A stretch of DNA of 64,000 nt from NCBI RefSeq assembly GCF_036934945.1, contig NC_088232.1, positions 25,923,573 through 25,987,572 of the forward strand, written 5' to 3'. The position numbers and the translations under genes were made by a program. Positions within the stretch are counted from its first letter, which is position 1, and every line of letters begins with the position of its first letter. The stretch is from Oncorhynchus masou masou (taxonomy: Eukaryota > Chordata > Actinopteri > Salmoniformes > Salmonidae). The notes beneath the pieces were generated by a model, which did not search any database, had not been told where the DNA came from, and saw only the letters and a list, made by a program, of their open reading frames with translations. Of this stretch, positions 55,601-64,000 are shown piece after piece.

Positions 55601-58600
55601 TATTTATTTTATTTATTTTATTTTAATTTCACCTTTATTTAACCAGGTAGGCTAGTTGAGAACAAGTTCTCATTTGCAACTGCGACCTGGCCAAGATAAA
55701 GCATAGCAGTGTGAACAGAAAACACAGAGTTACACATGGAGTAAACAATTAACAAGTCAATAACACAGTAGAAAAAAAGGGGAGTCTATATACAATGTGT
55801 GCAAAAGGCATGAGGAGGTAGGCGAATAATTACAATATTGCAGATTAACACTGGAGTGATAAATGATCAGATGATCATGTACAGGTAGAGATATTGGTGT
55901 GCAAAAGAGCAGAAAAGTAAATAAATAAAAACTGTGGGGATGAGGTAGGTGAAAATGGGTGGGCTATTTACCAATAGATTATGTACAGCTGCAGCGATCG
56001 GTTAGCTGCTCAGATAGCTGATGTTTGAAGTTGGTGAGGGAGATAAAGGTCTCCAACTTCAGCGATTTTTGCAATTCGTTCCAGTCACAGGCAGCAGAGT
56101 ACTGGAAGGCGGCCGAATGAGGTGTTGGCTTTAGGGATGATCAGTGAGATACACCTGCTGGAGCGCGTGCTACGGATGGGTGTTGCCATCGTGACCAGTG
56201 AACTGAGATAAGGAGGAGCTTTACCTAGCATGGCCTTGTAGATGACCTGGAGCCAGTGGGTCTTGCGACGAATATGTAGCGAGGGCCAGCCGACTAGAGT
56301 ATACAAGTCGCAGTGGTGGGTAGTATAAGGTGCTTTAGTGACAAAACGGATGGCACTGTGATAAACTGCATCCAGTTTGCTGAGAAGAGTGTTGGAAGCA
56401 ATTTTGTAGATGACATCGCCGAAGTCGAGGATCGGTAGGATAGTCAGTTTTACTAGGGTAAGCTTGGCAGCGTGAGTGAAGGAGGCTTTGTTACGGAATA
56501 GAAAGCCGACTCTTGATTTGATTTTCGATTGGAGATGTTTGATATGGGTCTGGAAGGAGAGTTTGCAGTCTAGCCAGACACCAAGGTACTTATAGGTGTC
56601 CACATATTCAAGGTCGGAACCATCCAGTGTGGTGATGCTAGTCGGGCATGCGGGTGCAGGCAGTGATCGGTTGAAAAGCATGCATTTGGTTTTACATTTC
56701 GTTTAAGAGCAGTTGGAGGCCACGGAAGGAGTGTTGTATGGCATTGAAGCTTGTTTGGAGGTTAGATAGCACAGTGTCCAATGACGGGCCGAAAGTATAT
56801 AGAATGGTGTCATCTGCGTAGAGGTGGATCAGGGAATCGCCCGCAGCAAGAGCAACATCATTGATATATACAGAGAAAAGAGTCGGCCCGAGAATTGAAC
56901 CCTGTGGCACCCCCATAGAGACTGCCAGAGGACCGGACAGCATGCCCTCCGATTTGACACACTGAACTCTGTCTGCAAAGTAATTGGTGAACCAGGCAAG
57001 GCAGTCATCCGAAAAACCGAGGCTACCGAGTCTGCCGATAAGAATATGGTGATTGACAGAGTGAAAGCCTTGGCAAGGTCGATGAAGACGGCTGCACAGT
57101 ACTGTCTTTTATCGATGGCGGTTATGATGTCGTTTAGTACCTTGAGTGTGGCTGAGGTGAACCCGTGACCGGCTCGGAAACCAGATTGCATAGCGGAGAA
57201 GGTACGGTGGGATTCAAGATGGTCAGTGACCTGTTTGTTGACTTGGCTTTCGAAGACCTTAGATAGGCAAGGCAGAATGGATATAGGTCTGTAACAGTTT
57301 GGGTCCAGGTTGTCTCCCCCTTTGAAGAGGGGGATGACTGCGGCAGCTTTCCAATCCTTGGGGATCTCAGACGATATGAAAGAGAGGTTGAACAGGCTGG
57401 TAATAGGGGTTGCGACAATGGCGGCGGATAGTTTCAGAAATAGAGGGTCCAGATTGTCAAGCCCAGCTGATTTATACGGGTCCAGGTTTTGCAGCTCTTT
57501 CAGAACATCTGCTATCTGGATTTGGGTAAAGGAGAACCTGGAGAGGCTTGGGCGAGGAGCTGCGGGGGGGCCTGAGCTGTTGGCCGAGGTAGGAGTAGCC
57601 AGGCGGAAGGCATGGCCAGCCGTTGAGAAATGCTTGTTGAAGTTTTCAATAATCATGGATTTGTCGGTGGTGACCGTGTTCCCTAGCCTCAGTGCAGTGG
57701 GCAGCTGGGAGGAGGTGCTCTTGTTCTCCATGGACTTCACAGTGTCCCAGAACTTTTTGGAGTTGGAGCTACAGGATGCAAGCTTCTGCCTGAAGAAGCT
57801 GGCCTTAGCTTTCCTGACTGACTGCGTGTATTGGTTCCTGACTTCCCTGAACAGTTGCATATCGCGGGGACTGTTCGATGCTATTGCAGTCCGCCACAGG
57901 AGGTTTTTGTGCTGGTCGAGGGCAGTCAGGTCTGGAGTGAACCAAGGGCTGTATCTGTTCTTAGTTCTGCATTTTTTGAATGGAGCATGCTTATCTAAAA
58001 TGGTGAGGAAGTTACTCTTAAAGAATGACCAGGCATCCTCAACTGACGGGATGAGGTCAATGTCCTTCCAGGATACCCGGGCCAGGTTGATTAGAAAGGC
58101 CTGCTCACAGAAGTGTTTTAGGGAGCGTTTGACAGTGATGAGGGGTGGTCGTTTGACTGCGGCACCGTAGCGCATACAGGCAATGAGGCAGTGGTCGCTG
58201 AGATCCTGATTGAAGACAGCGGAGGTGTATTTGGAGGGCCAGTTGGTCAGGATGACGTCTATGAGGGTGCCCTTGCTTACAGAGTTAGGGTTGTACCTGG
58301 TGGGTTCCTTGATGATTTGTGTGAGATTGAGGGCATCTAGCTTAGATTGTAGGACTGCCGGGGTGTTAAGCATATCCCAGTTTAGGTCACCTAACAGAAC
58401 AAACTCTGAAGCTAGATGGGGGCAATCAATTCACAAATGGTGTCCAGGGCACAGCTGGGAGCTGAGGGGGTCGGTAGCAGGCGGCAACAGTGAGAGACTT
58501 ATTTCTGGAGAGAGTAATTTTCAGAATTAGTAGTTCGAACTGTTTGGGTATGGACCTGGAAAGTATGACATTACTTTGCAGGCTATCTCTGCAGTAGACT

Positions 58601-58736
58601 GCAACTCCTCCCCCTTTGGCAGTTCTATCTTGACGGAAGATGTTATAGTTGGGTATGGAAATTTCTGAATTTTTGGTGGCCTTCCTGAGCCAGGATTCAG
58701 ACACGGCAAGGACATCAGGGTTAGCAGAGTGTGCTA
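55601..58736 (-). mobile_element. RSg-1-type LINE, minus strand, most complete ORF2
   Basis: The 3' tail (reverse complement of the SINE-shared end) is at 55601-55700. ORF2 then reads from 58736 down to about 55990, covering endonuclease, RT and C-terminal region. It is cut in the endonuclease N-terminal part near NPDVLAVSESWL. The copy at 39671-43501 continues further 5'. Confidence 0.9.
55978..58736 (-). pseudogene. LINE ORF2 (endonuclease, RT), a few frameshifts
   Basis: Endonuclease start NPDVLAVSESWLRKATKNSE and RTAKGGGVAVYC (58720-58600). After a shift near 58430 a 514-codon frame (58373-56829) holds the endonuclease end (LIDVILTNWP, SDHCLIACM), linker (FTPDLTALDQHKNLLWRTAI) and RT blocks (KDWKAAAVIPLFKGGDNLDP, NCYRPISILPCLSKVFESQV, AMQSGFRAGHGFTSA, AVFIDLAKAF). 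A shift follows at 57065. Then 56943-56692 has SMGVPQGSILGPTLFSVYIN and LYADDTILYTFGPS, and 56681-56085 the thumb and C-terminal parts. Damage is limited to a handful of indels, so this copy is informative for the family consensus. Confidence 0.9.
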
Positions 58737-59783
58737 TTAGCCCACTATGCATATATACAATGATATAAAGGTATGGCAGCATGGCAGATTAAGCCAATCT
58801 CACATAGTTCTAGTCCAAGGACCCAGCCAGGCAATTCAGCAATTGAATAATCCAAAGAAGTGTAAAGAAGAATTATAATTGTAATATCTCTCCCTTTCCC
58901 TCTCTCACAACGATTCTCTTCCTACCTCTCCTGCTTCCCATTGGGGTACTTACCCAATTGAGTAGCTCCACAATAACACATATGCATTAGGTTTGATAAA
59001 AGCCCAATCTAACTTCATGTGATTTATAGAGTTTCAGTCATGCACTGCTTTTAAATTTGTTCACACTCAGACATAGCAAATACTGTGGAGTGGAGACTGT
59101 CCTATCATCCTTTCACCTGTACTCATGGGTTTATTCAACTCAATGCCCTAACTTGCTCGGCTCCTCCAGACACTTTCCTCTAATGCAAGAAATACTTAAA
59201 ATATCCCCACCACGGCATTAACTCTCTCTCTCTCTCTCTCCTCTCTCTGTCCCGAGATATTTAACTTCCTCAATTATTCATCTCTTAATCTTCTGGCTAC
59301 TCTTTTTTATTTTTTTATTTTTTATGTGTTTATCTTTAAGTGCATCGGGGAGAAATAATACATTACATACAGAACTTAGTATTCAAACTGATACTTGGGT
59401 CACAGAAAGATAATATTATATAATAATATATTATATATTATATAATATATTCCATAAGAGTGCATGCTCAAAGGACCTAAAACTAGTTGGTGTTTGATCA
59501 ATCGTTTTCAAATAGTTTTTTATTGTTCATTTTATTTTCTCAACAACATCCATACATAAACAAAACACAATCAACAGAGGAACACACATTTCAACAAACA
59601 TCAATGACATCATACCTGCTCATGTTCCCACAGCAACCATACACATCATGTCTCACAACCACACTCCCCCTCATCCTTCATCCCCCGGAACATTCCATCA
59701 ACCATTTTCAAATGAGAGAGATATTGCAGGGGCCTACATTTGTACTCAGCACTACTGTCTGCAGGCTTATGGTACAATACATT
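58737..59783. other. no gene seen; simple repeats
   Basis: (TC)n at 59222-59247 and an AT-rich palindromic stretch at 59412-59452 (TAATATTATATAATAATATA and its mirror). No coding. Confidence 0.55.
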
Positions 59784-60194
59784 AACAAAAATATGTGGAC
59801 ACCTGCTCGTCGAACATCTCATTCCAAAATCATGGGCATTAATATGTAGCACTCGGCGATCCCGTTCTGTGAGCTTGTGTGGGCTTTCACTTCGCGGCGG
59901 AGCCGTTGTTGCTCTTAGACGTTTCCACTTCAAAATAACAGCACTTATAGTTGACCGGGGCATCTCTAGCATGGCAGAAGTGTAACGAACTTTCTTGTTG
60001 GAAAGGTGGCATCCTTTGGCGGTGCCATGTTAAAAGTCATTGAGCTCTTCAGTAAGGCCATTCTACTGCCAATATTTGTCTATGGAGATTGCATGGTAGT
60101 GTGTTCGATTTTATACACCTGTCAGCAACGGGTATGGCTAAAATTGCCAAATCAACTAATTTGCAGGGGTGTCCACATACTTTTGTATATAGTG
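59784..60194. mobile_element. MITE derived from a Tc1-like element
   Basis: Ends ACAAAAATATGTGGACACC and GGTGTCCACATACTTTTGTA, followed by AGTG and TA, are inverted repeats. It has the same family ends and subterminal parts as 14325-15497, but the transposase middle is deleted at TTAATATGTAGCACTCGGCG. The remaining transposase piece is the helix-turn-helix region on minus (SESPHKLTERDRRVLHI). Confidence 0.88.
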
Positions 60195-60196
60195 TA

Positions 60197-61073
60197 TGAT
60201 CCTCATTGAAGCAATAGACACCATTATAGTATTACACTGTGGATTCTATATTGAATACAGATGTGCACAAAGCAATTCCAATTCATTACTGTGTGTGCAG
60301 CAATACGGGGGCTGGCTCCCAGAGAGCACTCAGACGCACCATAAAACCTAAAACCCAACCTTCGTTATCACAACGCATCAGGAATAGTTGTAATCTGATC
60401 TCATCTCTGATAAATACACTGCATGTCTGCATTGTGACAATTCCCAACAATAATCCAACAATGAGTATGGTACAGGCCACATCGCCACAGAATGAGATAG
60501 CCATTCTGTCAATCGACAACAGGCATGAATAATAGAAGATGAGCCAACCAGGGCAGATGGCTGCCACCTCATAGGAGTTGGGGATTAGGGTTGCATGCTC
60601 CATCACACTAAACATGATATATGACAGACATACAAACTGTACACTGTACCAGGCTGGCTACCTGCTCAACGTGCATCATTAACAGTGTGCTAAGTACAGT
60701 TCCAAGGAACACCACTATTCATGCATGTATTCATATCCACCAGGCAAACTCAATCAAGCCCAGCTGAAGTGTTTGAAATAAACTAATTTGAAGGTCCAGT
60801 ACAGTGCAGGTCTGAACTGTACCTGGTTAATCACTAGCAGTGTCTTGAGTATGGTTCCAAATGATCATCACTAATCACACTGATAAACACACACACAGCT
60901 ATATAAAGCAATATATCAGCTGTGCTAATCAAACCAAACTGTTCTGGGAACAGACACCAGGTGGTCCAACCAGCTCAAAGCACCATCAATGATCCATATG
61001 GTTTCAACCATGGATCTCTTTGTTGGTTGTTTGGAAAATGCAATACATACAGTACATTTGTGGTTTTGCTAAG
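60197..61073. other. no gene seen
   Basis: Spacer without recognised features; an open frame on minus (60615-60286, 109 codons) has no domain. Confidence 0.5.
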
Positions 61074-62662
61074 TCAAAAGTTTGGACACACCTACTCATT
61101 CCAGGGTTTTACTTTATTTTTACTATTTTCTACATTGTAGAATAATAGTGAAGACATCAAAATTATGAAATAACACATTTGGAATCATGTAGTAACCTAA
61201 AAGGTATTCAACAAATTAAAATATACTTTATATTTGAGATTCTTCAAAGTAACCACCCTTTGCCTTGGTGACAGCTTTGCACACTCTTGGCATTCTCTCA
61301 ACCAGCTTCATGGAATAGTCACCTGGAATGCATTTCAATTAACAGGTGTGCTCTGTTAAAAGTTAATTTGTGTAATTTCTTTCCTTCTTAATGCATTTGA
61401 GCCAATCAGTTGTGTTGTGACAAGGTAGGGGTGGTGTACAAAAGATAGCACTATTTGGTAAAAGACCAAGTCCATATTACGGCAAAAACAGATCAAATAA
61501 GCAAAGGAAAACGACAGTCCATCATTACTTTAAGACATGAAGGTTAGTCAATATGGAAAATGTCAAGAACTTTGAAAGTTTCTTCAAGCGCAGTAGCAAA
61601 CACCATCAAGCGCTATGATGAGACTGGCTGTCATTAGGACCACCACAGGAAAGGAAGACCCAGAGTTAACTCTGCTGCAGAGGATAAGTTCATTAGAGTT
61701 ACCAGCCTCAAAAATGTAGCCCAAAGAATTACTTCAGAGTTCAAGTAACAGAAACATCTCAACATCAACGGTTCAGAGGAGACTGCGTGAATCAGGCCTT
61801 CGTGGTGGAATTGCTACAAAGAAACCACTACTAAAGGACACCAATAAAAAGAAGAGACTTGCTTCGGCCAAGAAACACAAGCAATGGACATTAGACCGGC
61901 GGAAATGTGTCCTTTGGTCTGAGGAGTCCAAATTTGAGAATTCTGGTTCCAACCGTCGTGTCTTGTGAGACGCAGAGCAGGTGAACGGATGGTCTCCTCA
62001 TGTGTGGTTCCCACAGTGAAGCATGGAGGAGGTGTGATGTGGGGATGCTTTGCTGGTGACACTGTCTGTGATTTATTTAGAATTCAAGGCACACTTAATC
62101 AGCATGGCTACCACAGCATTCTGCAGCGATACGCCATCCCATCTGGTATGTGCTTAGTGGGACTATCATTCTTTTTTCAACAGGACAATGACCCAAAACA
62201 CACCTCCAGGATGTGTAAGTAAGGGCTATTTGACCATGAAGGTGAGTGATGGAGCTGCACCAAATGACCCGATTTCAACCCACCAGGTCGCAGTTGTAAA
62301 TGAGAACTTGTTCTCAACTAGCCTACCTGGTTAAAAAAATATATATATGAAATTAAAAAATAAATAAACATTGAGATGGTTTGGGATGAGTGAAGGAAAA
62401 GCAACAAACAAGTCTTCAGAATATGTGGGATTTCGAAGACTTTTGGAAAAGCATTCCAGGCAAAGTTGTCATCAACGCAAAGGGTGGCTACATTGATGAA
62501 TCTCAAATATAAAGTATATTTTAATTTGTTGAATACTTTTTTGGTTACTACATAATTCCATGTGTTATTTCGTAGTTTTGATGTCTTCACTATTATTCTG
62601 CAATGTAGAAAATAGTAAAACCCTGGAATGAGTAGGTATGTCCAAGCTTTTGACTAGTACTG
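61074..62662 (+). mobile_element. Tc1-like transposon relic with a LINE/SINE tail inserted
   Basis: Left GTCAAAAGTTTGGACACACC and right GGTATGTCCAAGCTTTTGAC then TAGTACTG and TA. The inside has a decayed plus-strand transposase: KGRPRVNSAAEDKFIRVTSL near 61660, KKRLASAKKHKQWTLDRRKC near 61850, WSEESKFE-like near 61920, GCFAGDTVCDLFRIQGTLNQ near 62050 and FFQQDNDPKHTSR near 62175 with the second catalytic Asp. Sequence 62283-62372 is foreign. Confidence 0.9.
62283..62372 (+). mobile_element. LINE/SINE shared tail fragment
   Basis: CAGTTGTAAATGAGAACTTG, TTCTCAACTAGCCTACCTGG and TTAAAAAAATATATATATG are the RSg-1/HpaI 3' end without a body. A very short 5'-truncated insertion within the Tc1-like relic. 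Confidence 0.8.
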
Positions 62663-62664
62663 TA

Positions 62665-64000
62665 TAATCAGCCCTTTAGAGTAATACAGTTTAGAAGATG
62701 AGGTGGCGTCAGCTGGCAACACTGTGTGACGGTGCTGTAGTGAGCCAGAACGGCTCTGTACAGTAGTTTCATATAGCTCTGCCTCTATCACAACCAAAGC
62801 CTTGTAGCTGTACAGAACAGCTCTGCCTATTCAGTTTTTGTAGCTCTGCCTCTATCTGTCACAGCCAAAGCCTTGTAAAGGGCTTATCCCATAAGTGGTG
62901 TGTATAGTCTTCTCAAATGTGTCACGGCAGGGTCCATGTGTGTCCCTGGGCAGATTAAGGCCAGGCAGAAGAGACCATATCCCCACCTATTCACTCTAAT
63001 CTTGTCATATTACAGGAAGTCAGCCCAGGGCCTTACAAATTACAATTTACACAGAGACACAAGAAGCTGTTAGCTAACTACAGTACAATGAGATTATATA
63101 GATATTATCACGATATGTTTGTATTTACAAACACCAAATTGTCAGAGAATATTGTGAATATTGATATATTTTAACTAAAAGTGGCTAGACCAAAATCATG
63201 AAAGATTCTACATTGCCTTGAAATATTGTAATTTTTGGTTGTTAAACCTTCCAGATCTTCTTTAGGAATATTCACTTTTTAAAACAGGAACTAACATGTT
63301 ATTGTCATTTCATTTAACACCGTGCATATCAATCTATCAATATTTTAGAAACTAGGGATCAGTGCCTCGTCAGTCAAATACGTAATAGCATTACAGACTC
63401 ACTGGCCTTCACCACAGAAACTAAACTATTACCATTCCTGACGACCACTTTTCTCCTGTTTAAACCAGCGGGTTGTAGCGGGATCAAAACAATTTGCCGC
63501 TGTCCCCTTGACAGCTCATTATCACAGACAAACATCCCTCAAAGTACCTCCCACTCACAGACAGCGAGAGGAACTCATTCTAGTCACCCCATCACACTGA
63601 CAAAGATCTCACCCTGCATCAACAACTTGAGGGACACCAAATGAAAGAAAATAAAACATTGAAATACCTGGTGGTTTTAATTAGTTGTTACCAGATGAGG
63701 TTTTCTCCTGCACTAGCAAACAGTAAATCCTCATTTGGTTTGGGATCCTCCACAAGCCTTAGGACTCCAAAGCTCCCTACGGTTCTATCTACAGTATGCC
63801 TGTCTGATTCGATGCTGTCTTTAAAATAAGATCAATTGGGTATCAGTGTTTTGTCTATACTATATATGCAAAAACTCTCCCAAATACTTGCTTCCATTAT
63901 ATATCACAAACCAATATTGAAAGGACAACATGTATTCCTTTTTTCAAATCCCAAACAACAAATGATAATATAAATCCATGTGGTGCTTCTTATCAGTCAA
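62665..64000. other. no gene seen; small tandem duplication
   Basis: TAGCTCTGCCTCTATC...CAGCCAAAGCCTTGTA occurs twice (62777-62809 and 62841-62877), indicating a tandem duplication of about 64 bases. The rest is unremarkable up to the window end. Confidence 0.5.

Noticed and set aside
57310..58170. 286-codon plus-strand open frame
   Set aside because: Antisense to the LINE ORF2 on minus, whose RT and endonuclease blocks are clear; the long frame reflects its codon bias.
1..64000. An operon, phage, plasmid or defence-type system
   Set aside because: Spliced synaptic gene, salmonid SINEs and Tc1/LINE content show vertebrate nuclear DNA; no prokaryotic gene organisation is seen.

Overview
This is nuclear DNA of a teleost, almost certainly a salmonid (Salmo, Oncorhynchus, Salvelinus or a relative). 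Four tRNA-derived SINEs of the salmonid HpaI type share their 3' tail with LINE copies of the RSg-1 type. Many decayed Tc1-like transposons are present, one of them carrying Sleeping Beauty-type ends. All identifications rest on recalled family features; no search was run.

Only one host gene is supported. It is lrfn5 (SALM5, a synaptic adhesion molecule), on the minus strand. Coding exon 1 (20020-18633) and coding exon 2 (13662-12669) are split by a 4,970-base phase-2 intron with GT/AG ends and join in frame to 793 residues. A splice acceptor 20 bases upstream of the ATG shows that the 5' UTR continues in exons further upstream. Three AATAAA signals at about 12.4, 12.15 and 12.0 kb mark a probable 3' UTR. 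The protein has a signal peptide, seven leucine-rich repeats with caps, an Ig domain, an FN3 domain, one membrane segment and a cytoplasmic tail ending ESTV. That ending is a class I PDZ ligand, which mammalian LRFN5 is described as lacking.

Layout. 0-12 kb: decayed LINEs, LTR pieces, a solo LTR with target duplication, an HpaI SINE, Tc1-like elements and a composite palindromic element. 12-20 kb: lrfn5, with an L2 fragment, a Tc1 relic, a Tc1-type MITE split by a SINE, and a 5S rRNA-derived SINE in its intron. 20-32 kb: flank with foldback elements and two Tc1 deletion derivatives that keep the transposase DNA-binding half; one is split by a LINE. 32-35 kb: an LTR and an L2-type LINE with a nearly open reverse transcriptase. 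36-46 kb: a Tc1 relic, then a four-level nest (Tc1-like, Tc1-like, LINE, MITE), directly followed by a Sleeping Beauty-type element. 48-50 kb: a small LTR element with an 18-base coding minisatellite. 55-59 kb: a long RSg-1-type LINE on the minus strand. 59-63 kb: two more Tc1-family copies. The remaining stretches show no gene I can support.

The genes do not form a pathway: lrfn5 is a single neuronal gene in a repeat-rich, gene-poor setting, and the rest is a record of successive transposition. I found no convincing new molecular system. The best leads are the PDZ-ending Lrfn5, the nested transposon stack, the truncated transposases and the foldback elements.
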